From NCBI RefSeq assembly GCF_016765635.1, contig NZ_JAESVD010000015.1:21795-85794 (forward strand): DNA of 64,000 bases, given 5' to 3'. This document shows, one piece after another, positions 1-8,901 of this stretch. The notes under the pieces are model-generated. The model was not told where the DNA came from. It did not search any database and saw nothing but the letters and a program-made list of their open reading frames with translations. Origin of the DNA: Shewanella schlegeliana. Its GTDB lineage: Bacteria > Pseudomonadota > Gammaproteobacteria > Enterobacterales > Shewanellaceae. The translations under genes and the position numbers were made by a program. Position 1 is the first letter of the stretch. Every line of letters starts with the position of its first letter.

Positions 1-2130
1 GAGGTTGAGTTACTCGAAGATAACATCGCTCACCTGTGCTTTAAGGCGCAAGGTTCGGTTAACAAATTAGACAGAGAAACCATCGACTCGTTAAATGCTG
101 CACTCGACAGCATCAAACAAGATTCAAGTATCAAAGCATTGATGCTTAGCTCAGCAAAAGATGCTTTTATCGTTGGCGCTGATATCACAGAGTTTTTAGG
201 ACTCTTCGCTGAAGACGATGCGGTATTACATTCTTGGATTGAACAAGCCAACGATGTTTTCAATAAACTTGAAGATCTTCCTTTCCCAACGCTTTCAGCC
301 ATTAACGGCTTTGCACTCGGTGGCGGTTGCGAAACGATTCTTGCTACAGACTTCCGTATAGCAGACACAACAGCCCGTATAGGCCTACCAGAAACTAAGC
401 TAGGTATTATTCCTGGCTTTGGTGGCACAGTACGTTTACCCCGATTGATAGGTGCCGACAACGCACTAGAGTGGATCACTACAGGTAAAGATCAACGCCC
501 GGACGCCGCGCTGAAGGTCGGTGTAATCGATGCGGTTGTCGCTCCTGAACAGTTAAAATCTGTTGCGCTCAAAATGCTAAAAGATGCCCTAGCAGAAAAG
601 TTAGATTGGCAGTCTCGACGCGCCAAGAAGCAAGCACCACTGACACTACCAAAGCTTGAAGCCATGATGTCTTTTGCAACAGCTAAAGGCATGGTATTTA
701 AGGTTGCAGGTAAACATTACCCTGCTCCTATGGCTGTCATTAGTGTTATTGAGCAAGCTGCGCAATGTGATCGCACAGGTGCATTACAGGTTGAATACCA
801 AGCTTTTGTAAAACTAGCTAAAACCGAAGTCGCACAAGCACTGATTGGCATCTTCCTTAATGATCAGCTTGTGAAAGGTAAAGCAAAGAAAGCCTCAAAG
901 CAGGCTAAGAAAGTAGACTCGGCAGCCGTACTAGGCGCAGGTATTATGGGTGGCGGTATCGCTTACCAAAGTGCTAGCAAAGGTACACCGATAGTGATGA
1001 AGGACATAGCTCAACCAGCACTGGATTTAGGTCTAGGTGAAGCCGCTAAGCTACTAACAGCCCAAGTTAAGCGCGGCCGTTCGACACCTGCCAAGATGGC
1101 TGCGGTACTCAACAACATCACTCCCGCACTCGACTACGCGCCAGTAAAAGATGCAGATGTAGTAGTAGAGGCTGTTGTTGAGCATCCAAAAGTTAAATCT
1201 ATGGTACTTGCTGAGGTTGAAGAGCACGTTAGCGAAGATGCCATCATCACCTCAAACACTTCGACTATCTCAATTAACCAGCTAGCCAAGAGCCTTAAAA
1301 AGCCTGAGCGTTTCTGCGGTATGCACTTCTTCAATCCGGTACACAAGATGCCATTGGTAGAAGTCATTCGCGGTGAGCACAGCTCAGATGAAACCATTGC
1401 TTCTGTTGTGGCTTACGCCAGCAAGATGGGCAAGACGCCTATCGTAGTTAATGACTGCCCAGGTTTCTTTGTTAACCGTGTACTCTTCCCCTACTTTGCT
1501 GGCTTTAGCGGTCTGCTTGCCGATGGTGCTGATTTCGCCGCTATCGACAAAGTGATGGAAAAGCTGTTTGGCTGGCCAATGGGCCCAGCTTACCTACTTG
1601 ATGTGGTCGGTCTAGACACGGGTCATCATGCTCAGGCAGTTATGGCTGAAGGCTTCCCTGACCGCATGGGTAAGTCAGGTAAAGATGCTATTGATATCAT
1701 GTTTGAAGCCGAGCGTTTCGGTCAGAAAAATAGTAAAGGCTTCTATCAATACTCGGTAGACCGCCGCGGTAAACCAAAGAAAGATTTAGATCCAGCTAGC
1801 TATGAGTTACTACAGGCAGAGTTTGGTGAGCAAAAGACATTTGAGGCTGATGAGATCATCGCTCGCACTATGATCCCAATGATTATCGAGACGGTTCGTT
1901 GTCTTGAAGAAGGTATTATCGCTTCGCCTGCTGAAGCGGATATGGGCTTAGTTTATGGCCTTGGTTTCCCACCGTTTAGAGGCGGTGTGTTCCGCTACCT
2001 AGATACTATGGGGGTCGCTAACTTTGTCGCACTCGCCGACAAATACGCACACCTAGGTGGTCTATACCAAGTAACCGATACTATGCGTGAACTTGCCGCC
2101 AACAATGGCAGCTACTACCAGCAGGCTTAA
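1..2130 (+). CDS. fadB: Fatty acid oxidation complex alpha subunit FadB, 5' end missing
   Basis: Multifunctional beta-oxidation enzyme (enoyl-CoA hydratase/isomerase plus 3-hydroxyacyl-CoA dehydrogenase) that works with FadA in the cytoplasm. The reading frame is open from base 1. Compared from memory with E. coli FadB, about 8 N-terminal residues lie outside the window. The crotonase part carries GFALGGGCE and the glycine-rich PGFGGTVRLPR segment. The dehydrogenase part has an NAD fold at VLGAGIMGGGIAY and the HFFNPVHKMPLVEV signature. The C-terminus is complete. fadA follows after an 18-base gap, so the two are an operon in the usual fadBA order. No frameshift or missing catalytic segment is visible; only the start is unseen. 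Confidence 0.97.
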   Translation, partial: EVELLEDNIAHLCFKAQGSVNKLDRETIDSLNAALDSIKQDSSIKALMLSSAKDAFIVGADITEFLGLFAEDDAVLHSWIEQANDVFNKLEDLPFPTLSAINGFALGGGCETILATDFRIADTTARIGLPETKLGIIPGFGGTVRLPRLIGADNALEWITTGKDQRPDAALKVGVIDAVVAPEQLKSVALKMLKDALAEKLDWQSRRAKKQAPLTLPKLEAMMSFATAKGMVFKVAGKHYPAPMAVISVIEQAAQCDRTGALQVEYQAFVKLAKTEVAQALIGIFLNDQLVKGKAKKASKQAKKVDSAAVLGAGIMGGGIAYQSASKGTPIVMKDIAQPALDLGLGEAAKLLTAQVKRGRSTPAKMAAVLNNITPALDYAPVKDADVVVEAVVEHPKVKSMVLAEVEEHVSEDAIITSNTSTISINQLAKSLKKPERFCGMHFFNPVHKMPLVEVIRGEHSSDETIASVVAYASKMGKTPIVVNDCPGFFVNRVLFPYFAGFSGLLADGADFAAIDKVMEKLFGWPMGPAYLLDVVGLDTGHHAQAVMAEGFPDRMGKSGKDAIDIMFEAERFGQKNSKGFYQYSVDRRGKPKKDLDPASYELLQAEFGEQKTFEADEIIARTMIPMIIETVRCLEEGIIASPAEADMGLVYGLGFPPFRGGVFRYLDTMGVANFVALADKYAHLGGLYQVTDTMRELAANNGSYYQQA

Positions 2131-2148
2131 GCAGGAAGGATTAGAACA

Positions 2149-3312
2149 ATGAAAAATGCCGTTATCGTAGATTGCATTCGTACTCCAATGGGCCGCTCAA
2201 AGGCTGGTGTATTTAGAAATGTACGTGCAGAAACCCTTTCTGCAGAACTAATGAAGTCACTGCTTGAGCGTAACCCTAAGCTTGACCCAAACACCATCGA
2301 AGATGTGATGTGGGGTTGTGTGCAGCAAACATTAGAGCAAGGATTTAATATTGCTCGTAATGCCGCCCTACTTGCAGGTATTCCAAAGCAAGTTGGTGCA
2401 GTTACTGTTAACCGTTTGTGTGGCTCATCCATGGATGCGCTACATCAAGCCGCACGTGCCATTATGACAGGTCAAGGCGATACCTTTATCGTTGGTGGCG
2501 TTGAGCATATGGGCCATGTGCCAATGAACCATGGCGTCGACTTTCACCCAGGCCTTGCCAACAACGTCGCTAAAGCCTCAGGCATGATGGGACTAACGGC
2601 TGAGATGCTAGGCAAGATGCATGGCATTACCCGTGAGCAACAAGATGCCTTTGCCGTACGCTCACATCAGCGCGCTCATGCAGCAACCGTTGAAGGTCGC
2701 TTCGCTAACGAAATCGTAGCGATTGAAGGTCATGATGCCGATGGCGCATTAATTAAAGTCGAGCACGATGAAGTGATTCGCCCAGAAACCTCTATGGAGT
2801 CACTATCGGGTCTACGCCCAGCTTTTGACCCAGCAAACGGTACCGTTACCGCAGGCACCTCCTCTGCATTATCGGATGGTGCATCTGCCATGCTAGTGAT
2901 GGAAGAGGAAAAGGCCAAAGAGTTAGGTCTTCCGATTCGTGCTCGTATTCGCTCTATGGCGATAGCCGGCTGCGATGCCGCCATTATGGGGTACGGTCCA
3001 GTTCCCGCGACTCAAAAAGCCCTGAAGCGTGCAGGCCTAACCGTTGATGACTTAGATGTAATCGAGCTTAACGAAGCCTTTGCCGCCCAGTCTTTACCCT
3101 GTGTAAAAGACCTAGGTTTAATGGATGTAGTCGATGAGAAGGTTAACCTTAATGGTGGTGCGATTGCACTGGGTCACCCACTCGGTTGCTCAGGCACTCG
3201 TATTTCAACAACGCTGATCAACCTGATGGAAGCTAAAGATGCTAAGTATGGTCTTGCGACCATGTGTATCGGCCTAGGCCAAGGAATCGCGACCATCTTC
3301 GAACGCCCATAA
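2149..3312 (+). CDS. fadA: 3-ketoacyl-CoA thiolase FadA
   Basis: Beta subunit of the fatty acid oxidation complex; it cleaves 3-ketoacyl-CoA with CoA to give acetyl-CoA. Length is 387 residues, the same as E. coli FadA. The acyl-accepting cysteine sits in NRLCGSSMDA near residue 91. The C-terminal thiolase signatures are present: NEAFAAQ, GGAIALGHPLGCSG with the catalytic His, and CIGLGQG with the second catalytic Cys. The start ATG is preceded by AGGAAGGA. It is co-transcribed with fadB and followed by a clear intrinsic terminator. Confidence 0.97.
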   Translation: MKNAVIVDCIRTPMGRSKAGVFRNVRAETLSAELMKSLLERNPKLDPNTIEDVMWGCVQQTLEQGFNIARNAALLAGIPKQVGAVTVNRLCGSSMDALHQAARAIMTGQGDTFIVGGVEHMGHVPMNHGVDFHPGLANNVAKASGMMGLTAEMLGKMHGITREQQDAFAVRSHQRAHAATVEGRFANEIVAIEGHDADGALIKVEHDEVIRPETSMESLSGLRPAFDPANGTVTAGTSSALSDGASAMLVMEEEKAKELGLPIRARIRSMAIAGCDAAIMGYGPVPATQKALKRAGLTVDDLDVIELNEAFAAQSLPCVKDLGLMDVVDEKVNLNGGAIALGHPLGCSGTRISTTLINLMEAKDAKYGLATMCIGLGQGIATIFERP

Positions 3313-3332
3313 GTCTCGATTTACGAGTAATG

Positions 3333-3357
3333 AAAGCCAGCGTAAGCTGGCTTTTTT
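3333..3357 (+). terminator. Intrinsic terminator of fadBA
   Basis: A 9-bp stem (AAAGCCAGC with GCTGGCTTT) closes a GTAA loop and runs into a T tract, 20 bases after the fadA stop. Confidence 0.9.
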
Positions 3358-3481
3358 CTTTTTATCATCGACCTACAATATCCTAAACAAGAAGTCATAC
3401 GTAACTCAAAACCAAACCGTCTAGCCTAACGCCGGCCAGTACATTACTCTGAAGCTATCAGTTAACTCATTAGGACTCTCG

Positions 3482-3943
3482 ATGAAACTGCAATTTCTTG
3501 CCGACAACGAATCAGCTTTGCCACAGATAGCCAAGTGGTATAGCGATGAGTGGGGATATATTGGTGAGGGGCGCAGTACTAAAGACCTAGAACTCAAACT
3601 CAGAGATTACCTTAATCACGACAAACTCCCCTTGATCATCTTGGCTCAAGATGACAATGAACTGCTCGGTGCCGCTCAACTTCGTTTCCATGAGATGGAT
3701 ATCTACCCCGAACGAGAACATTGGCTCGGTGGTGTTTACGTAGCCTTAGAGCATAGAGGCGAAGGTATAGCCAAAGCATTGGTAAGCGCCATTATCGATA
3801 AGGCTAAAGAGCTTGGGATTAACAGCATTAACTTACAGACCGAAGATCTTTCTGGCGGCCTGTATAGTACGCTAGGCTGGCAACCTGTAGAACAAGTGAC
3901 TTATCACGGTATTAAAGTGCTGGTTATGGAAAAATCACTATAA
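3482..3943 (+). CDS. GNAT-family N-acetyltransferase
   Basis: A 153-residue acetyltransferase of the GNAT fold. The acetyl-CoA pyrophosphate-binding motif A is visible as HRGEGIAKALV near residues 96-106, preceded by the beta-4 strand LGGVYVALE and followed by NSINLQTEDLSGGLYSTLGW, the usual last part of the domain. A single domain fills the protein. The substrate cannot be told from the sequence. It stands 169 bases after fadA with its own start, preceded by TTAGGACTCTCG. ybaK follows 38 bases downstream on the same strand and could share the transcript. The family call is firm; no specific function is claimed. Confidence 0.85.
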   Translation: MKLQFLADNESALPQIAKWYSDEWGYIGEGRSTKDLELKLRDYLNHDKLPLIILAQDDNELLGAAQLRFHEMDIYPEREHWLGGVYVALEHRGEGIAKALVSAIIDKAKELGINSINLQTEDLSGGLYSTLGWQPVEQVTYHGIKVLVMEKSL

Positions 3944-3981
3944 TTGAAAACAGCGTAATCTCATATAAGCTAGGTAACCTA

Positions 3982-4449
3982 ATGACCCCCGCTATCGACC
4001 TACTCGTTAAACACAAAATAGCCCATCAAGTTCATGAATATCACCACGACCCAGCTTGCCAAGCTTATGGTTTAGAAGCTGCCGAAAAGATTGGCGTTGC
4101 ACCTGAGTTGGTTTTTAAAACCTTAGTGGTTAAGTTGGATGGTAAACAACTTGCGGTAGCGATTATTCCTGTTGCAGAAAAGCTTAGTATGAAGGCTATC
4201 GCCAAAGCGGCGAAAGCCAAAAAAGCGGTGATGGCTGAAGCTGCCGAGGTGCAACGCAGTAGTGGCTATGTACTTGGAGGTGTTAGTCCCTTAGGTCAAA
4301 AGCGATTACTAACTACTGTTATTGATGACTCTGCATCTCAACTAGAGCAGATGTATGTTAGTGGCGGACGCCGCGGATTGGATATAGCCTTAGCTCCAGA
4401 AGATATCAAGCAACTGCTAAAGGCTGATTTTGCTCCGCTGACGGCATAA
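3982..4449 (+). CDS. ybaK: YbaK/EbsC-type Cys-tRNA(Pro) deacylase
   Basis: A 155-residue stand-alone member of the YbaK/ProX editing-domain family. YbaK proteins hydrolyse Cys-tRNA(Pro) mischarged by prolyl-tRNA synthetase. Family marks seen are VFKTLVVKLDGK around residues 44-55 (with the conserved Lys), the SGYVLGGVSPLGQK segment around residues 94-107 that forms the active-site loop, and SGGRRGLDIALAP near the C-terminus. Length fits the YbaK subfamily. The gene is immediately followed by a 30-bp perfect parS palindrome. Assignment to YbaK rather than a ProX paralogue rests on family resemblance only. Confidence 0.88.
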   Translation: MTPAIDLLVKHKIAHQVHEYHHDPACQAYGLEAAEKIGVAPELVFKTLVVKLDGKQLAVAIIPVAEKLSMKAIAKAAKAKKAVMAEAAEVQRSSGYVLGGVSPLGQKRLLTTVIDDSASQLEQMYVSGGRRGLDIALAPEDIKQLLKADFAPLTA

Positions 4450-4462
4450 AACCATGTCAGAC

Positions 4463-4492
4463 TCTATAGTGTTCCACGTGGAACACTATAGA
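4463..4492. other. parS: parS centromere site 1 (30-bp perfect palindrome)
   Basis: The core TGTTCCACGTGGAACA at 4470-4485 matches the widely conserved chromosomal parS (TGTTNCACGTGAAACA) in its symmetric form. Perfect symmetry continues outward to 4463 and 4492. It lies between ybaK and tusA. ParA and ParB are encoded at 33-34.7 kb. Binding by ParB is inferred. Confidence 0.85.
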
Positions 4493-4595
4493 TAGTAAAT
4501 GATCTTAGGCTCACAAATTATGGCTCGCGGCTTGGATAAACTAAGACGCTGGAGTAATATTAGCCACTTCTGTTTAATCGTTCTGCCGAGGTAAT

Positions 4596-4841
4596 ATGAA
4601 CGACCCATTTAGTGCTGCACAACATCAACTCGACGCCTTAGGCCTACGCTGTCCAGAGCCTGTGATGATGGTACGCAAGTCAGTAAGACGCATGAACGAA
4701 GGCGAAACCCTATTGATTATTGCTGACGATCCAGCAACAACTCGTGACATCCCAAGCTTTTGTGAGTTTATGGATCACACCTTGATCGCCAGCCAAACAG
4801 AGTCAACGCCATACCAGTACCTTATAAAAAAGGGTCTGTAG
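4596..4841 (+). CDS. tusA: Sulfur carrier protein TusA
   Basis: An 81-residue cytoplasmic sulfur carrier, the same length as E. coli TusA. TusA takes persulfide sulfur from IscS and hands it on toward 2-thiouridine in tRNA and other acceptors. The sulfur-accepting cysteine is in the conserved LGLRCPEPVM motif near residue 19. The middle LLIIADDPATTRDIPSFCEF segment and the C-terminal YLIKKGL are family-typical. A MOSC-domain gene follows 35 bases downstream. The start is preceded by CCGAGGTAAT. Confidence 0.95.
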   Translation: MNDPFSAAQHQLDALGLRCPEPVMMVRKSVRRMNEGETLLIIADDPATTRDIPSFCEFMDHTLIASQTESTPYQYLIKKGL

Positions 4842-4876
4842 TCGTTAGCGGGCGAAGATAGATAAAGGGAATTATC

Positions 4877-5317
4877 ATGGCAACATTAATCGGTATTGCA
4901 TTTAAAACCGAGAAAGATGGAGCAATGATCTCGGCAGCACAAGCCGAGGTCACTCAAGCTAAAGGCGTCGAAGAGGATATCTATGGTCGCCCAGGCAATC
5001 GTCAAGTTACCCTACTATCCAGTCAACAGTGGCAACAAGCCTGTGAGGAGCTCGATAAACACCTTTCTTGGCTAACTCGCCGTGCCAACCTACTCATCGA
5101 TGGTTTAAGCTTCTCTCAACAAGATCTTGGCAAACGGCTAGCCATTGGTGAACTAGTGTTGGAAATAACTGGCGAAACCGATCCCTGCAATAAGATGGAT
5201 CTCGCTTACCCCGGACTCGAAAAAGCACTACAGTCCGATTGGCGAGGCGGTGTCACTTGCCGCGTTATCCAAGGTGCCCATATCCAGCTCAATAATAGTG
5301 TTAGCTTAACTTATTAA
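4877..5317 (+). CDS. MOSC-domain protein
   Basis: A 146-residue stand-alone MOSC (molybdenum cofactor sulfurase C-terminal) domain protein. It shows the MOSC features YGRPGNRQVTLLS around residues 38-50, the central LIDGLSFSQQDLGKRLAIGELVLEITGE segment (written here in two known parts: LIDGLSF and LAIGELVLEITGE), and the conserved cysteine in DPCNKMD near residue 104. MOSC proteins bind sulfur or metal-sulfur cofactors or act in N-hydroxylated base reduction. The partner here is unknown. Its position directly after tusA is compatible with a sulfur-related role, but that is inference. The RBS is AAGGGAAT. Confidence 0.85.
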   Translation: MATLIGIAFKTEKDGAMISAAQAEVTQAKGVEEDIYGRPGNRQVTLLSSQQWQQACEELDKHLSWLTRRANLLIDGLSFSQQDLGKRLAIGELVLEITGETDPCNKMDLAYPGLEKALQSDWRGGVTCRVIQGAHIQLNNSVSLTY

Positions 5318-5473
5318 CTCTCTTTAAACGCTAAACTATAAACCTTCCCAAAAAGCCGACTAACACAAACAAAGTATTCCCTGCTACAACTCGTCTATTT
5401 CCCCACTCTTCAATATTTTTTCAACTTAAATCCGCTTAACTAATTGAAACAGATTTTTTGTTTTACTGTTAAG

Positions 5474-5503
5474 TAAATTGTGCGATAACTGTTGCACAAT
5501 TTA
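5474..5503. promoter_or_regulatory. Inverted repeat, likely operator upstream of the amidohydrolase gene
   Basis: Two 10-bp arms, TAAATTGTGC and GCACAATTTA, are perfectly inverted around a 10-bp spacer, 86 bases before the start of the propeller/amidohydrolase gene. The arms are too far apart and lack a T tract for a terminator. A dimeric repressor site is the best reading; I do not recognise the regulator. Further down at about 5563-5579 an AT-rich GATAACAATAATCAT resembles a weak Fur site. Confidence 0.5.
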
Positions 5504-5589
5504 AGTTCCAATTAAACGCTAGCACTAACAATCAATTGTTGAACTAAAAATTACTCCTTTATAACGATAACAATAATCATAGGATTATC

Positions 5590-8500
5590 ATGCTAAAGAA
5601 CAAATTAACTCCCCTATATGCCGCTATTGCTCTGAGTATCTGCGCGCCATCATTAGCTGAAGAAACACCATCATGGCAAGTTAACGCGCCAGCCAATGCC
5701 CCACTTAAACAGATAAAAATTGAAGTAGATGAAGGCACCTGGATGAATGTCAGTGTGAGTCCAGATGGCAAACATGTGGTGTTTGACCTCTTAGGTGACA
5801 TTTACCAAATGCCTATCACTGGTGGTGATGCAAAACCATTAGCTAAGGGAATTGCATGGCAGATGCAGCCCGTTTACAGCCCAGATGGTAAACACATTGC
5901 CTTCACCTCAGATGAAGATGGCGGCGATAATATCTGGATAATGGACGCCGATGGTAATAACCCTCGCCCAGTCACCAAAGAAACTTTCCGCCTGTTGAAT
6001 AGCCCAGCTTGGAGTCCTGACGGCCAATACCTAGTTGCGCGCAAACACTTTACCGGTAGTCGCAGTTTAGGAGCGGGTGAAGTATGGATGTATCACGTTG
6101 CTGGTGGTGATGGCGTCAAGCTCACCGAACGCCCTAACGAACAGAAAGATTTAGGCGAGCCCGCATACTCACCTGATGGCCGCTACATCTACTTCAGCCA
6201 AGATGCCACTCCAGGAAAAACCTTCCATTACTCAAAGGACTCAGTAAAAGGCATCTATAAGATTAAGCGTTACGACACCCAGACTGGTGACATAGAAGTA
6301 CTTATCCAAGGTACAGGTGGCGCTATCAGGCCAACACCGAGTCCTGATGGTAAAAAGCTTGCCTACATCAAGCGCGATGGTTTTCAATCTTCACTTTATC
6401 TACTCGATCTGAAGTCAGGTGAAACAACAAAGCTATATGGTGACCTCGACCGAGACATGCAAGAAACGTGGGCTATTCACGGTGTATATCCCACCATGAG
6501 CTGGACAGCCGACAACGAAGAGATCGTGTTTTGGGCTAACGGTAAAATCAATAAGCTTGAGGTTGAGTCTAAGTCAGTAGAACAAATTCCATTTACGGTT
6601 AAGACCGAGCGTGCGGTTCAACCTGCGGTTCGTTTCCAGCAAGATCTCGATAAAGATGTTTTCGATGTGAAAATGCTACGCATGGCACAAGTGTCACCTG
6701 ACGGTAAGAAAGTAGCTTTTGAAGCATTAGGTAAAATCTGGATTAAGAGTTTACCCGATGGCAAGATGACCCGACTCACTAAACTCGATAGTGACCTACG
6801 AGAGCTATTCCCGCAGTGGTCTCGTGACGGTAAACATATTGTTTTCACGACTTGGGATGACCAAAAGCAAGGCACAGTTAGCTTAGCAACCGTGCGCAAT
6901 AAGCGAGTAAAGGTACTCACTAACGAGCCGGGAAAGTATGTAGAACCCACCTTCTCACCAGATGGTGAAACCGTGGTTTACCGTAAGGCTAAAGGCGGTT
7001 ACATCACTCCTCGTACTTGGTCACAAGAAACAGGTCTCTATCAAGTCGATATCGATGGCGATAAAAATATCAAGATCACAGCCACTGGTTATCAGCCGCA
7101 ATTTGGCGCCGATAACGACCGCGTCTACTTTATGGAAAGTGGTGAAACGCCACAACTCGCTTCTATAGGTCTTAACGGTTTTGAGAAACGCGTACATTAC
7201 ACCAGTAAGCATGCAACCGAGTTTAGGGTTTCTCCAGATGGTAAGCAGTTAGCCTTTGCCGAGCGCTTTAAGGTGTTTGTCACACCGTTTGCTAAGCATG
7301 GCGAAACGATTCAGATTGGCCCTAAGGCAAGCAACCTACCCGTTGAACAGCTAAGTGTAAGAGCTGGTGAAAGTATTAGCTGGAACACTGATAGTAACCA
7401 ACTTTATTGGACCCTTGGCCCAGAGCTTTATCAAGTCAAAGTCGATACTCAATATCAACAACAAGCTGACGACAACAAAGTAAAACCAACAATTACCGAT
7501 CTTGGTTTCACTCAAAAAGCAGATGTTCCACGTGGAACAATCGCCTTTGTTGGTGGCAACATCATTACCATGGAAAACGATGAAGTTATCGAAAACGGTA
7601 CGGTAATCGTTAAAGACAACCATATTGTCAGCGTTGGCCCTGCTTCTTTTATCGATATTCCTAGTGACGCTAAGGTCATCGATATCAAAGGTAAAACTTT
7701 GATGCCTGGCTTATTTGATGCCCATGCACATGGCGCCCAAGGTGAGAACGAAATCATCCCCCAGCAGAACTGGGAGCTATACTCTAACCTATCTTTAGGC
7801 GTAACAGCCATTCATGATCCATCGAACGACACAACCGAGATTTTCGCCGCTTCGGAGCAGCAGAAAGCAGGTAATATAGCAGGCCCACGTATCTTCTCAA
7901 CCGGTACCATTTTGTATGGTGCCAACGCACCGGGTTACACTTCACATATCGACTCTCTAGACGATGCTAAATTCCATCTTGAGCGTCTAAAGAAAGTCGG
8001 TGCTTTCAGTGTTAAGAGTTATAACCAACCACGTCGTAACCAACGCCAACAAGTTATCGCCGCCGCTCGTGAATTAGAGATGATGGTAGTACCGGAAGGT
8101 GGCAGCTTACTACAGCATAACCTAACCATGATTGCCGATGGTCACACAGGCATAGAGCACTCACTGCCTGCCGCTAATGTTTATAACGACATAAAACAGT
8201 TCTGGGGACAAACTGATGTTGGCTATACCCCAACACTGGTTGTCGCCTATGGTGGTATCTCAGGTGAAAACTATTGGTATGACAAAACCGACGTTTGGGC
8301 TCACCCTCGTCTGTCTATGTATGTACCATCGGACATTTTGGATGCCCGCTCAATGCGTCGACCTACTGCGCCCGATGAACATTACAATCACTTCAATGTG
8401 GCACGTGTCGCCAACGAATTAAATGAAGTGGGTATAAAAGCCAACATCGGTGCTCACGGTCAGCGTGAAGGTTTAGCGGCTCACTGGGAGATGTGGATGT

Positions 8501-8781
8501 TTGCTCAAGGTGGCATGACTAACCTTGAAGTATTGAAAACGGCAACCATCAATCCGGCCAAGCACTTTGCCATGGATCATCAAATCGGTTCGATCAAGCA
8601 AGGTAAGTTAGCAGACCTAATTGTTATCGATGGTAATCCACTTGAAGATATTCGCGTCACCGATCGCGTAACCTACACTATGGTTAACGGCAAGCTGTTC
8701 AATGCAGAAACCATGGACCAGCTCAATGGGGGTTCAAAAAACAAGGGCAAGCAGAGAGAAGCTTTCTTTTTTGAAAAATAA
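5590..8781 (+). CDS. Secreted beta-propeller (PD40/TolB-like) plus amidohydrolase fusion
   Basis: A 1063-residue exported protein. Residues 1-23 form a signal peptide (start MLKNKL, hydrophobic core, cut after PSLA). The N-terminal half has at least nine WD40-like PD40 blades marked by SPDGK-type turns (for example SPDGKHVVF, SPDGKHIAF, SPDGRYIYF, SPDGKQLAF). From about residue 655 a metal-dependent amidohydrolase begins: GNIITM, the HxH metal motif in DAHAHG near residue 712, GIEHSL near 855, GAHGQREG near 955, and the closing GKLADLIVIDGNPLEDI. Such fusions occur in Shewanella and relatives and are annotated as Xaa-Pro dipeptidase- or imidazolonepropionase-like; the substrate is unknown. 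A perfect parS lies inside the coding region. Start chosen by AGGAT 6 bases upstream and the signal peptide. Confidence 0.88.
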   Translation: MLKNKLTPLYAAIALSICAPSLAEETPSWQVNAPANAPLKQIKIEVDEGTWMNVSVSPDGKHVVFDLLGDIYQMPITGGDAKPLAKGIAWQMQPVYSPDGKHIAFTSDEDGGDNIWIMDADGNNPRPVTKETFRLLNSPAWSPDGQYLVARKHFTGSRSLGAGEVWMYHVAGGDGVKLTERPNEQKDLGEPAYSPDGRYIYFSQDATPGKTFHYSKDSVKGIYKIKRYDTQTGDIEVLIQGTGGAIRPTPSPDGKKLAYIKRDGFQSSLYLLDLKSGETTKLYGDLDRDMQETWAIHGVYPTMSWTADNEEIVFWANGKINKLEVESKSVEQIPFTVKTERAVQPAVRFQQDLDKDVFDVKMLRMAQVSPDGKKVAFEALGKIWIKSLPDGKMTRLTKLDSDLRELFPQWSRDGKHIVFTTWDDQKQGTVSLATVRNKRVKVLTNEPGKYVEPTFSPDGETVVYRKAKGGYITPRTWSQETGLYQVDIDGDKNIKITATGYQPQFGADNDRVYFMESGETPQLASIGLNGFEKRVHYTSKHATEFRVSPDGKQLAFAERFKVFVTPFAKHGETIQIGPKASNLPVEQLSVRAGESISWNTDSNQLYWTLGPELYQVKVDTQYQQQADDNKVKPTITDLGFTQKADVPRGTIAFVGGNIITMENDEVIENGTVIVKDNHIVSVGPASFIDIPSDAKVIDIKGKTLMPGLFDAHAHGAQGENEIIPQQNWELYSNLSLGVTAIHDPSNDTTEIFAASEQQKAGNIAGPRIFSTGTILYGANAPGYTSHIDSLDDAKFHLERLKKVGAFSVKSYNQPRRNQRQQVIAAARELEMMVVPEGGSLLQHNLTMIADGHTGIEHSLPAANVYNDIKQFWGQTDVGYTPTLVVAYGGISGENYWYDKTDVWAHPRLSMYVPSDILDARSMRRPTAPDEHYNHFNVARVANELNEVGIKANIGAHGQREGLAAHWEMWMFAQGGMTNLEVLKTATINPAKHFAMDHQIGSIKQGKLADLIVIDGNPLEDIRVTDRVTYTMVNGKLFNAETMDQLNGGSKNKGKQREAFFFEK
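7524..7539. other. parS: parS centromere site 2, inside a coding region
   Basis: TGTTCCACGTGGAACA, identical to the core of sites 1 and 3. It is read in frame as part of DVPRGTIAF at the junction between the propeller and amidohydrolase domains. Confidence 0.82.
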
Positions 8782-8901
8782 AGTCTATTTTTAAATTTAA
8801 AATCTGAGTAACTCAGCTCAGGTTTTAATATTTCAGGAAAATTATTTTTTGATTCAAAAAATCAGAAAAGGACTACATTGCTAATATTGTCCTCTACATA
8901 T

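Noticed and set aside
1134..1397. Open frame antisense to fadB
   Set aside because: Shadow of the real reading frame: Ser/Thr-rich low-complexity product.
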